NCBI RefSeq assembly: GCF_033807715.1
Contig: NC_084599.1
Location: 3,609,625-3,673,624, forward strand
Source of the DNA: Cololabis saira
Taxonomy: Eukaryota > Chordata > Actinopteri > Beloniformes > Belonidae
Length of the DNA: 64,000 bases
Direction: 5' to 3'
The notes under the pieces are model-generated. The model was not told the DNA's origin and made no database searches. It saw only the letters and a program-made list of their open reading frames with translations. The position numbers were made by a program, and so were the translations under genes. Shown in pieces: positions 12,801 to 26,300 of this stretch. The first letter of the stretch is position 1. The number at the start of each line of letters is the position of its first letter.

Positions 12801-15800
12801 AAAAAATTAATCTAATTAATTAGAGGCTTTGTAATTAATTAATTGCAATTAATCGCTTATCAATATTTGACACGAGAAGCAACATTTTTCAATTTAAATG
12901 GATTTTTATATATGACTGAATCATTGAATTGACACATAAATGAGCTTAAACAACAAAATTGTGTTTATTTTGATAACTGAGTGTTAACATAAAGTGCAAT
13001 ATGAATAATAGGAATATGATTGCATTGTCCACAAGGCATAAACTTAAATTCAAGTTAGCTATATTCAAGCTTTTTCAGGACTTTTTGTAAAGTTTTTATG
13101 TTTTAAACACATTTGTTTTTGTTTAGTAAAATTAAAAAACAGCCATTTCAAGTACATTCCAGAAAAGTGGAAACTGAACATGGCAAAATAGTTAAAATAT
13201 CCTTGGCATAAAATAAACAGACCAACAGTTAAACATAAAGTGCCCTTTCTACCATAAATGGTTTTGAAAAACAACAGAAACAGAAATGATCCATCAACTG
13301 ATGACAGCCCTCCTATTCTGCCGTTGTCCTGAGCAAAAAGTCTTTGCAACATAGGCCACAACAGTTTGATCAACATTAGTGTGACTTAACAGTAACAACC
13401 AACCCTTTTATCTAGGTTTCCACTCCGTAGTTTTTTAAAACTAAAATTTCTGCCCACCGAACCAGCAACGACTTCCCATGGGTTTGGGTTTCCATTGTTG
13501 TTTCTCGTGTTGAGTACTGTGCATCAGTATTATGGGTTATTTATATCGGGAACTGCAATGAGTGCAATGAGAAACATTCCGCACTGTTTGGAGTGCAAAA
13601 GTAAATTGCGATTAAATGCGTTATTTTTTTTTTGTCGCGTTATTTTTCTGTAATTAATTAATCGTAATTAAGACGATAAAGTGCCAGCCCTAGTAAATAC
13701 ATTTGAACGTGTTCTGGCAGGACTGGGATCTGACCCGCCCTGTTGCTGTTATAGGCCAGTGGTCTTCAATTCTGGTCCTCAGGGCCGCCTGTCCTGCATG
13801 TTTTAGAATCTAAAACATGCAGGACAGGGGGCCCTGAGGATTAAAATTAAGAAACACTGGTTTAATCAATGTGGGCAAATGGAGAGGGATACACTTAGGT
13901 CAGCAGAAAAGTCAAAAGTCAAACGTAATTTGTTAATCGTCACATAGCCTTCAGAGCTTGACGAATGATCAAACACTTGTTAGTCATTCATATATGATTG
14001 CATTATGATAACTTAAAAAGCAAAATGTGTCACAACTGGATTGGTTCAAACCAACATAGTTCACATTTAAATTGTACCGCAGTTTTCAGGAAACAGCCAG
14101 CTTCAGATGTTTGTTTTTTCTTTTTTAGTTTAGTTTAGTTTATTTTCGGTCATGACACAAAAAAATAAATAAATAAAAAACCAAGAATAAAACTGACAAC
14201 AAGAAAACGTTCAATTGTTCAAAGAAAACATAACAAAAAAGTTTCCAGTATACAAATAACATCTAGACCGAAAAAGGGGTAGGCTGAAGCAAAGCTTATT
14301 ATTTGCCTACCCTAGTTAACGTCATTTGTTAACTTAAGCCTTAAGGATGCATCGTACTACATTAGTTGATTTATAACGTTCATGTTGAATTGAAATGTCC
14401 TGGGGCAACATAGTGACACACCTGGTGGCCCCTGCTGAACAACATGCAATATAAGTGTTTTAAGCTGAGCCCTACCTTTTTTGCTTGTCTCTGTAATATT
14501 CCCAGAGTGCAGCTCGAAGAAAGGAGGGTTGTCATTCTGATCCAGGACATTGATAATCAGGGGAATGTCATCCTCTGCTGTGGTCCCATCCAGAAATCTA
14601 GCAGTGCCTTTTAGCTGCAGGGATTAGAAGAGTTATGACACATGTGACTGTTTTCAGAAATAATAATAATATTAAAGCTGCAAGCAGCGATGAACGGGTC
14701 CTCGCATGTGAAATTTTCACCAATAAAGGTCAAGGACTCAAAACCGAGTCCGATGACACCACCGTCTTCAGGCCTGGACATTTAGCAGATGACACCAGCC
14801 ATGACTCTCTATGTCAAACCATTCAAAAGTCATGGCAGAAAGTAGGAACTATCAGATATCGACCAATCAGATGAAGGGGCAGGGCTAATTTGCACCAAAT
14901 ATGGTCAAGGACTCAAACCCATGTCCGATGACACCACCCACAACTCTGTATGTTAAACCATTCAAAAGTTATGGCAGAAAATAGGATCTATCAAATATTG
15001 ACCAATCAGAAGAAGGGGCGGGGCTATTTCAGGCCAATGAAGGTCAAGTACTCAATACCGAGTCCGATGACACCACCCACATGTCTTTATCACAACCCGT
15101 TCAAAAGTTATGGCAGAGAATAGGGACTATCAAATATTGACCAATCAGATGAAGGGGGGGCGCGCTTTTTGGTGTCTAGCGTCGTCACGGTAACACTTTT
15201 GAAAGAGAAAAGTAATGCGCATAGTCGCAGGGTGGAGACGCACATTTTGATGTATAACACACCTGGGTGCACGTTACGGTTCGGGCGGTATTAATTGCCG
15301 AAGGAATGGCATAAATTGCGCCAAAATTACACGATTAATTAAAAATGGCCGACTTCCTGTTCGGTTTCGGCCATGGCGCCAAGAGACTTTTCTTTAAGTT
15401 ACGAATGATACAGGTGTGTAGCGATTTTCGTGCATGTACATCAAAAAGTATTGTGGGGCTTGAGGCACAAAGTTTTCTAGAGGGCGCTGTTGAGCCATTA
15501 GGCCACGCCCATTAATGTAAACCATTAAAGCCAGGCCTGGCTTGCATGTAAAATTTGGTGACTTTTGGGGCACGTTTAGGGGGGCAAAAAGGCCCTAATT
15601 TCGTCGGAAGAAAAATAAAAATGAGGAAAATAACGAGAACATCTCCTACGGAGCATTGCTGCGGAGCTTCCAACAGCTAAAGCTCTCATCATACACACAG
15701 GAGCACTTGATGTTGTGAAGCAACAATCGGAGGTATTAAAGCAAGACTTCACTGATCAGGGGCCTCATTTATAAAGCTTGCTTGCGCACAAAACAGGGCT

Positions 15801-17338
15801 TGAAAGATGTGCAAGCCACCTTCTACGCAAAGGTTGGGATTTAAAAAGAAAAAACTAACCGAAAAATGTGCGTATCTCTACGCCAACCCTGACCCTCACG
15901 CAGGAACAGTCTTAAGATATGGGGAACTGGCGACGCAGGCGGTGAGCTGGTGAAATGGAGCCAGATTCATGTCATACTCTTAATGTCATCACATATCAGA
16001 CTTATAGATCCATATACACCCAAGCCGGTGTTCTGCCGAGGTGTCCTACCTGAGTGGTTTAAATCTTACTTGCAAGATAGGGCCTTTTTTGTGTCAATTG
16101 GGAACCATGAGTCTGAGAGAACCAAGATCACATGTGGGGTTCCTCAAGGGGCCATTCTCGGACCGCTTCTATTCAACATCTATTTGCTACCCCTAGCTCA
16201 TATTATGGAACATCATAACATTTCCATTATGCCGATGACAAACAACTCTATATTTCAGTGTCACCACATGACTACAGTCCCCTACTCTCATTGAGTAACT
16301 GTATTCACCAAATCAATGAGTGGATGTGCCAGAATTTTCTCCAGCTAAATGCAGAAAAGACAGAGGTGATAATTTTTGGCCCTAAAAATGAAATGGAAAA
16401 GATCAGCGCTCACCTTGGCTCCATGTCATTGAGAGCTACAAATCAAGCCAGAAATCTGGGTGTAATTATTGACTCAGACCTGAACTTCAACAGCCATCTA
16501 AAGTTTATCACCAAATCTGCCTACTACCACCTAAAAAACATTGCTAGAATTAAGGGGATTCTGTCTAAACAAGACATGGAAAAACGTATTCATGCATTCA
16601 TTTTCAGTAGGTTGGATTATTGCAATGGCATCTTTACAGGCTTTAACAAGAAATCTATCAGGCAGCTGCAGCTGATCCAGAACGCTGCCGCCAGAGTCCT
16701 TACAAACACCAGGAAACTGGACCATATCACACCGGTCATGAAATCACTACACTGGCTTCCAGTGAGTCAAAGGATAAAATCCTACTGCTGGTCTACAAAG
16801 CACTGAATGGTCTTGGACCAAAATACATGCTTGATCTGTTAGTTCCTATGAAGCGTCGTGTTGACGATGGACGCCAAAAAGTGTGCCCCCCCTTCATCTG
16901 ATTGGACCATATTTGATAGTTCCTACTTTCTGCCATAACTTTTGAATGGTATGACATACAGAGTCGTGGGTGGTTTCATCGGACCCGGTTTTGAGTCCTT
17001 GAACATAATTGGTGCAAATTAGCCCCGCCCCTTCTTCTGATTGGTCGATATTTGATAGATCCTATTTTCTGGCATAACTTTTGAATGGTTTGACATAGAG
17101 AGTCGTGGCTGGTGTCATCTGACTCGGTTTTGAGGACTTGACCTTCATTGGCATTAATTAGCCCCGCCCCGTCTTCTGGTTGGTCGATATGTGATAGTTC
17201 CTATTTTCTGCAATAACCTTTTGAATGGTTTGACATAAAGACTCATGGGTGGTGTCATCGGACTTAGTTTTGAGTCCTTGACTTCTATTGGTGAAAATTG
17301 CACGCCTGAGGGCCCGTTCATCGCTGCTTGCAGCTTTA

Positions 17339-17377
<39 letters not shown>

Positions 17378-20300
17378 AACAGTAGTGCGTAACTTTTTTG
17401 AAACCACTTGTGATGTTTCTCAAAAAATATTATTTGATCTGACTAAATTAAATGTCATTCTATTTATAGATACACTTCTATCTATTATACAAGTATACAA
17501 GTCATATCTAGATCAGGGAGGGGCACCTTCAATCTTTGAGGATCATTAGCCATGTTTTGGTTATTTACCTTCATTGGTACACTTGATTCAAATTACCATT
17601 CATCACCAACTTGTCATCAAGGTCTGGAGAACTCTGTTGTTGACACTGCCCCTTGTATCATGGTGTGCTGAAGCAGGGTAGCGTCTCTGAAACATGTAAG
17701 ACTGCAGTCCCCAAGGACCGAAGTTGCCCATCCCTGATCTAGGTATTTTCCAGAGACCCAGAACATGACCCCAAGCATCAATTACATAAACAGTAGCAGG
17801 ACAAAACTCCCCTTTATGATGATTAAAACTTTGGTCAGGACCTCCTGGATCATAAGCAGGGTGCACTCACAGTCCTGGTGAGAATGGACATCCACACAGA
17901 TGGTCATGATCCCAGTAAAGAAAATTCAGTGCGGTTACATGCACATCTAAATCTCTAAATCAAGCTATTGGCAACAATCTAGCTAAAGATTCAATTGGAA
18001 TTTCTGAGAAATCCAAGTATTCATGCGCAAGAAGATAATCGATTATTGAATGAGGTGCGTTTGACTCCATGATGCTAGGTTGCGCCACACGAACTTTCGC
18101 ATTGACGTTCTTCCGGTTAGTTCTTTGTTGTTCCTATTCTTCTTCTCCTACTCTGATGATCTCTGGCTTTTGTGGTGTCGTCACTTCTGGAAGGGGGAGT
18201 CCATCACTAGCTCGACTAAGCGTGGGTTGCGTATACATGCCAGAATTACTCAAATCAGGAGTGCATTTTCTGGCACTAAAAGCTTGATCTTAAGAGCTTT
18301 GGTTCAGTTCGACTAAGGTATATATAACCTAACTATACCTAAGGTTAGGGTTAGGGTATACATGGCTTTTAAAAATTCGATATAGGTCAGATTAAGACAA
18401 AAATTTGACTTTCTGTTTGTGCATGTAAACGTACTGATTGATTTCATGTCCATTTATATTTCATAAAGTATTTTCATCTGTGACCTGAAACCACTCCTTT
18501 CAGAGCTTCAGCTTCCTATGACCATCTATTGCTGAAAATGTGGTGAAGCACTGGATTGTGATCTTGCACTTATTGAATATACTAGACTTTTTTTTGATTG
18601 CATCAGAACAACCTTTCAAAAAAAGGCCTTCTGAATGGAGTGACGGCTATTATTTAAAAAACAGGGGAAAGATTAGGATTTGTAAACCAAGTGAAATCTG
18701 GAATATTGTTTTGGACGAATCATTTAAATATGTGACTATTTGGAAGATACCTCTACTCCAGTGGTCTTCATTTCTGGCCCTCGAGAGCCACTGTCCTCCA
18801 TGCTTTAGAATCTAAAAAATGCAGGACTGTGTGTCTCAAGGTTGGGAAACACTGATTTAAAGAATGGCTTACATGGTAAACAGCACATTTTTCCCGGTCT
18901 AGAACGCCAGTAAGGCGCACATGTCCGTTGTTGTGATCCACCACGAAAAGGTTGTAGGGTGGTCTGTCAGCTCCATGTCCTGTGAGGAAGTACTCCACAC
19001 TTCCTTGTGTGTCTTTGTCAGAGCGAATCTGGAAACAAAACAGTGTTTGAGTTTGAGAAACCATTGTTCACCAATAGACTTCAAAACAAGTTTTTACCAA
19101 ATTATAATTATTAGAGTAGTTTTTATTCCAAACAACACATTTTTGTTGACACATCACACGCTTTTTAATTTATTGTGATCTATTACAATGTGAATACCAC
19201 GATGATGATTCCAGCTTTAGGTGCATACATGCAGTTCAATTAAATTTTATTTATATAGCGTCTTTTACAAAACAAGTTGTCTTTAGGCGCTTTCCAGAGA
19301 TCCAGAACATGACCCCAACGTTTGAAGTTTGATTTTAAAGGTAGAGGTGGTGTCAGCCTCCTTAACCCAAACTGGAAGTTGGTTCCATAGTAAAGCGGTT
19401 TTCACATAGAGGGCGCACAGCGGCAGCCACTTGTGTATGTGCTGCCGTTGTGCAAGGGCGCAGGGTCTGCCGCCGAGGTCAGCAGCGTGCAACAGGGCGC
19501 AAGCCGCTGAGTTTGCGCGGTGGCATAGGGTGCAAGTGGGCGCACTTTGCCGGGTTGCCGCCGGGTTGCCGCCGGGTTGCCGCCGGGTTGCCGCCGGGTT
19601 TCCGCGGCAGCAAGGGCGCAGACTCGGCGCAGAGACGGCGCAAGGTGGGCGCAAGGTGGGCGCAGAGTCGGCGCAGAGCAGGGAGCAGAGCAGGGCGCGC
19701 CTGCGCGCATCACGTACATATTTGTTGCACCCACTTGCGCCCTTTGCCGCCGTTCAAACCCGGCAGCGTGCGCCCTGTTGCGCGCCACCTACCTCGGCGC
19801 AAAGCCCTGCGCCCTTGCTGCGGCAGCAGCACATACACAATGAATGGATTTCATGGACCCATCCCCTCCTTGCTGCTGCTGCTCGTCTCCTCCTCCTCAG
19901 TAGAACTAAAGCCAGAGCTTTTCTTTGAAGCAGGGACAGATGCATTTTGCAAACCGAGCTGTAGCTAATGTACGTCCAAACGAGTGGGAAAAGCGCGCCA
20001 GACCGGAATAACTTTTTTTCGGTCGCCAAGCAACTTGCAACGAATGTGCGCGCTGCTCTACGCCGAGTCTTCGCCCACTCGCCGCTGACTCTGCTCCCAC
20101 CTGCGCCGACTCTGCGCCGACTCTGCGCCGAGTCTGCGCCCACCCCGGCGGTGTGCCGCGTTCTATGTGAAAGTAGCTTAATGGTGCCTGATAGCAGAAC
20201 GCCCGCCCTCCAAATCTACATTTGGATACTCAAAACTGTCCAGACCTTGATAACAAGCTAATGAGGACCGTCAATTATAATCAGGTGTGCTGAGGTCAAG

Positions 20301-23300
20301 AAACACCCAAAACATGCTGGACAGTAGATCTTGAGGACCAGGGTTGGTGGCACTGCTCTAGGAACTACGAGTAAACCTGCACTCATCATCGGATGAGCTC
20401 TGTTAGGAACATAAGGTACTATCAGGTCTTGCAAATATCGCGGAGCTATGCCCTTTGGGGCTTTATACCCAAGTAATACAATTTCTGAATTGTGTTCTAT
20501 GTTTACAGGGAGCCAATAGAGTGAGGCTAACACTGGAGAGATGTAGTCTCTCTTGCTGATTCCTGTCAGCATTCACTCTTTGGATCAGCTGGAGGATATT
20601 CAGATAATTACTTCAATTACTTCAGGACATCCTGCTAATAATCATTACACTGTAATGATTACAGTAATCTAATCTAGAAGATACAAACGCGTGAATTAGT
20701 TTTTCTGCATCATTCTGGGAGGAGATGTTCCTAATCTTTGCGATATTACGGAGATGGAAAAACGCTATTTTACAAACCTGATTAATATAATGTTTTAAAT
20801 GACAAATCCTGATCAAAAATAGCACCAAGGTTTCGCACAGTAGTACTGTAGGCCAGTGGTTCTCAACTCCGGTCCTCGGGACCCCCTGCCCTGCATGTCT
20901 TAGATGTTTCCCTGCTTCAGCACACCGTGATAAAAGTACCTGTGTCATCAACACAACTGTCCAGACTTTGATGACAAGCTGGTGACGACTGTTAATTAGA
21001 ATCAGGTGTGTTGATGCAGGGAAACAACTAAAACATGCAGGGCAGGGGGTCCCGAGGACCGGAGTTGAGAACCACTGCTGTAGGCCATCGCAACACCATC
21101 TAATCCCTAAAATGCTTGGGACCAAAAATAATAACCTCTGTTTTATCAGAATTTACGCAAAAAATGAGTGGACATCCAGTCCTTAATGTCCCTAAGACAG
21201 GGGTAGGGAACCCTGGTCCTAGAGAGCCGTAGTCCTGCATGTTTTGGATATCTCTTTGCATCAACACACCTGATTCTAATTAATGATCGTCACCAGCTTC
21301 TCATTCAGGTCTGCACAAGTGTGTTAGTGACACAGTCCTTTGTATGAGGTAGTACCGGTAGTCCTTTTACATGACAGATTGTGACTTGTATAAGAAAACA
21401 ACACAAAATCCTGTTTTTCCTTGTAGGAGCCATGCCTAAAAAAACGAAAACTATTCATTTTCAAAATTGCTCATGGTTTCATGTCTAGAAGGAGTTTTAA
21501 GGCCCTCCGCACATTTAAAAAGAAACACATATTTGTTTCAACCAGATGCTCTGAGTCTGGGCCAACCGCTTCACATGACATCCATCTCACTTCAAGTGGA
21601 AACTAGTTTGAGCACCTCAGGGCTGGTAGGAAACCAGCCAATAATGTCCAATAAAATCCTTTTTTCAAGTCTTTGAAGATCACGCTGGTATTTTACCAGT
21701 TTTCCAGTGCATTATTGCACCATCACGTGGTAAATCAGGGGTCTCCGACCCTGGTCCTCGAGAGCACCTATCCAGCAGGTTGTAGATTCTAAACCTGCTG
21801 GATAGGTGCTCTCGAGGACCAGGGTCGGAGACCCCTGTTCATTAAGCCATTTTCACGTAGAGGGCGCACAGCGGCAGCCGCTAGTCGCTTGTATCATGGT
21901 GTGCTGAAGCAGGGAAAGATCTAAAACATGCTGGATAGGTGCTCTCCAGGACCGGAGTTGGAGACCCATGCGCGCCCTGCTCTGCCCCGACTCTGCGACG
22001 AGTCTGCGGCCATTCGCCGCCGACTCTGCACCCACTTGAGCCCACTTGCGGCCACCTTGCGCCCACTCGCCGCCGGCTCTGCGCCCACCTGCGTCGACTC
22101 TGCGCCGAGTCTGCGCCATCCAGGCGGTGTTGCCGCCTTCTATGTGAAAATGGCTTTAATCATATTCAGACAACTACCTTTGCGATGATTCCAGTGTGGT
22201 TGGTGTTCTCCACCAGTCTGGATGGGGGAGGGAGCCAATTTCTCTTTGCCCTCTTCAGTGTCTTCATCCTCTTGTCATTTGCTTCAACATTGTTTGTCTG
22301 AAAACATAATAGAGAATGTCGTCAGCAATATGAATGCCTAGGGATAAGATAAGGATTTTAGGCTATTTACACCCTGGTACAAATATCGATGTATGCTATT
22401 TGCACCCGTGTATGATTAGAAGTAGATGCGATTTTTACCCTGGTGTATAGCAATGTGTGCTATTTGTACCCATGTATTATTAGAAAAAAATGTAAAAAAA
22501 ATTATAAAAATAAAAAAATCCATCACACCACTTTTGACCTTCATTTAATCTCTTCAAAATATCTTACAATGACATAAGAGCAAAACATGCTGAGTTGTGA
22601 TGAAAGCAATATATAATTTCTGTAAACACATTTTATAAACACAATCATCCTTAATCTATTTCTGGTAGCCTTGCTCTGACCATTCACCTAATACTGCAGT
22701 GCTTTGCAAAATTTTGTTGATGCACCCAAATTAAAACCAATGTGAAAAGTTAGTGTGGAGCCCTCTTTCATCAGTATCTTCATTGTTTCACTGCTAGTTT
22801 GGAAATTCTGTGCTAATTACTGTACTAAAAACATGTCCTCTAGTCCAGTGTTTCTTTTTTTTTATTTTTTTTTATTTATTTATTTAAAATGGGACAGTGC
22901 ATATTAATGAACATTCACATGTAAATATGCCAGATTATAGCCTCAGGCTAATTTCCATCTGTAGTCCCCTGGCAGGTTGATGGTAACAACAGGTTCTCAA
23001 TCCTGGTCCTCAAGTACCACTGTCCTGCATGTTTTAGATGCTACCCTGCTTCAGCGCACCGTGATAAAAGTACCTGTGTCATCAACAGAACTGTGCAGAC
23101 CTTGGTGACAAGCTAATTAGGACCTTTAATTAGAATCAGGTGTGTTGGTGCAGGGAAACATCTAAAACATGCAGGACAGTGGTACTCGAGGACCAGGATT
23201 GAGAAGCACTGCTCTAGTCTAAACCAGTTTTTCCCAACCCTGGTCCTCGAGGCCCACTGTCCTGCATGTTTTAGATCAGGGGTTTCCAAAGTCGGTCCTC

Positions 23301-26300
23301 GAGGGCCGGTGTCCTGCAGATTTTAGATGTTTCCCTGCTTCAGCACACCATGATAAAAGTACCTGTGTCATCAACAGAGTTGTGCAGCCCTGACGATGAT
23401 TAATTAGAATCAGGTGTGTGCGGGAAAAAAACAGCTGCAGCAGCGAAGGAGAGAATTGGCGTGGGAGAAAGTTACTGCAGTCAATGTGTAAGTTTGAATG
23501 CAGTATTCATTTAACATTTAAGCACACTGTCTTATAATATTACCAATGAAAACAGTGGTGGAATGGTATTGAATTAAATGTTATTGTCATTTAGATCAGG
23601 GGCAGCCGCCACACCTCGGCTTCAGGGGAAAATGTAAATGTTTTTTTTAATTTTTTTAATACATTTATGGAATTACTCTGTGTCTATTTGTATTGATTTA
23701 TTCTATCACTTAATACATATAAAATAACTACAAATGCATATCAGAACAACATGATGGATTTCACTAGTTATCTATCCCTGACGACAGTGGTCGCTATCAA
23801 TCTGGTTTTTAGCTCTGCAGTGTTACTAACTTACAAAAATGAAAAGGAAGCAGACAACCACGCAATTTAAAAAAAAAAAAAGAAAGAAGACAATGTTGCC
23901 CCAGCAGCAGAAGATATTAACAAGGCTGTAGCCACTGATGGATTAATTAAGCAAGTTAATTTTAAGGTAAGATATCAAATCACCCTACCCTCTTATAAAT
24001 CTGTTTAAGGGAAATATTTGACTTTTTTTTACTCCCTCCCTCTCCTTTTTTGCATTTGGACTTTAACTGTTTGAAGTTAAACTGGGATGTTCCTGTGATA
24101 TTGTTGCACTGACATAGTGAATAAAATACGTTGCGTTTGTTAGATATGCTTTTTCTGATCTCTCTGCCGCTTGCCCCAATCGGCTGAATTGACGCCACTG
24201 AGGGAGGAGACGGAGAGAAACTCAGACTTTATTGAAGTAAACCTGCTAGTGAGCAGGTTAGGTTCAGAGGCTCAGTTGCCGTAGTAACTGACTCAGAGTT
24301 TGAGTTAACTCGCTTTCTGGAACTGAAAACTCTGGATTTCCCTCATCTCAGGCTTAACAAACTCAGGATTTTCACTAAACCCGCTTCCTGGAATACCCCT
24401 CAGAACTTAAGTTGGAGGGACGAAAAACGGCTCCTCGTTATGTTTTGCTGTCACGCGTATTATATACTGACGGATTAAGACCAATGCACATGTGTATTGA
24501 GTCATACATTGTGGACGTCCGCGATCGCCTCTCTCATAAGTATAACAATGTGAAAAACATAAACATATATTTAAAACATGAAGCATCACGATTTGATTTC
24601 TCAGCTGCAGAAATAAAGAAAAGTTGTTCGAACGTGATTATCGAGGTGCAAACGTGAGAAATAAAGAACAAAGTTGCTGTAACTCGGAGTGCAGCTGCAG
24701 GAGGAGAAACGGGTCTGAGTCCCAGAGGAGAGAGCGGTCTCGGTCTCGGCCTCCGTCACCGGAGAAACACTTTCTGGATCCTGCAGCACCTGCAGCCGAC
24801 TCCATATCAGACTCTGAAAGTCGCCTAAACATTCAATAATCTTACTGTTTTATCGTCATCTCAAGATGAGTTTCCATTCACTTTATGCTGCAAACAGGAC
24901 GTATGATAACCTGGCTCTCTTGAGTTTAAATAAGACTAAACGTGGACATATGACAGCACTTTCAACAACAAAACACAGCTGACAGCATGATGCCATCTCA
25001 AACAGCACACTGTCTCTCTATTCACTGCTCTGTTATAAATCACAGGTGCACAAGTTTGTTCACGATCTCGAGTAGTCTGATCCAAGACATCCAAGAAAAT
25101 GGCCCGAGGACCGGGGTTCCCCACCCCTGTGCTATGTAAGAAATGTTTCAGATGAGTTGTTCATGAATACAGAAATCATGAAAAAAAGATAGAACTTGGA
25201 AATGCTTGGTATAAAGCAGGGCAATTTTTTATGGTTAATTGCATAATTAGAATTATAATCTTTTAACACTTTTAAGTTATATTATTGTAACTACTACTAA
25301 CTTCATAACTAAAGCCAACAGAACACTGAAAAAAAACAACTATTTAAGTTTTTTTTTTACAGTCGTTGGCAAACACGTTTTTGTCTTTTGTCATTTTCAT
25401 TCATTCAGTAAACCTGCTTACAAAAGTGCTACAAAGATGAACAATAAGACTATTATTATTGGGGCCCCAGCACAGGGGGTGCAAGGACCCTATTGCATCT
25501 GTAATGTTTATTGCATGCCAGTAGTGGCAGGCCCATACTGCGACTGTACAGCCTTTCACTAGCATAAAAAAAGGAAACACCCCCTCCTTTTTTCTTCCCT
25601 GAACAGAGCTGCATACCTGGACTGCTGCATACCTGAAAAAAAAATTTGAAAAAAAATGCCTGAAAAAACTAGAAAAAAACCAAAATGACCCGACACAAAA
25701 AACCCGCTGCGCAGCCCAAACCGACACATGCCCCCAGGAAAAATATTGACTATCAATGAAAGCAGGTAATATCTTCATGAACATTGTTGAAAACACAAAA
25801 GGTTTGGAAAAATTCAATTTACCACCGTTTCATGTTTGTTCATAACTATTGGTCTGCGAGGCCACAGACTACCAGAAGCAGGAAAAACATGACACAAAAT
25901 AAATCAGGCAGCACACAGCAATTGAAAATCATGAGTTTACATTTGTTGAGGTTGTTACATGAAGTTTTTTTATTTTGTTTGGTTTATAAGGTGTAATGAT
26001 ATGTGACATAAGTGCTGCGTAAACACAGCATTATCATAAACAATACTTAAACTGAACATAGTTATTCAGTTTTATGAGTCCTCCTGCAACATCCTCGAGG
26101 TTGGGTGTGTCGCTACACTGTGTTGTCATAACATCAAGTCCAAAGTTGTCAGGCAACGCGCTTTCTGCAGAACAAACTTGTTCTTTACTGTTTGTGTTTG
26201 TCAGTGCAATACTCATCAATGCAGTACATTAGACATACGTGTACATAAGTACAAACAAGTGATGGCTGTGCATCTACCTTTGGAAATTAAGCTGAGCTCC

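Larger units (their letters stand above)
19236..21180 (-). mobile_element. L2-type LINE copy invaded by three other elements
   Basis: From right to left on the minus strand the translation gives [56 protein letters not shown] and [19 protein letters not shown], an L2 RT C-terminus and 3' UTR. It is interrupted by a hAT MITE at 20854-21077, a MITE fragment at about 20226-20350 and the Harbinger-like element at 19394-20178. Confidence 0.8.

Noticed and set aside
18336..18360. Interstitial telomere-like TTAGGG repeats
   Set aside because: Only about two full units; too short to mean a fusion point.
19283..20143. Arg/Ala-rich frames of 95-172 codons
   Set aside because: GC-rich interior of the Harbinger-like element; several frames open at once because of the 11-bp and GGCGCAG repeats.
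24412..24839. Frames with RS-rich sequence ([14 protein letters not shown])
   Set aside because: Part lies in a repeat also present at 33450-33700; no splice-consistent gene structure found.
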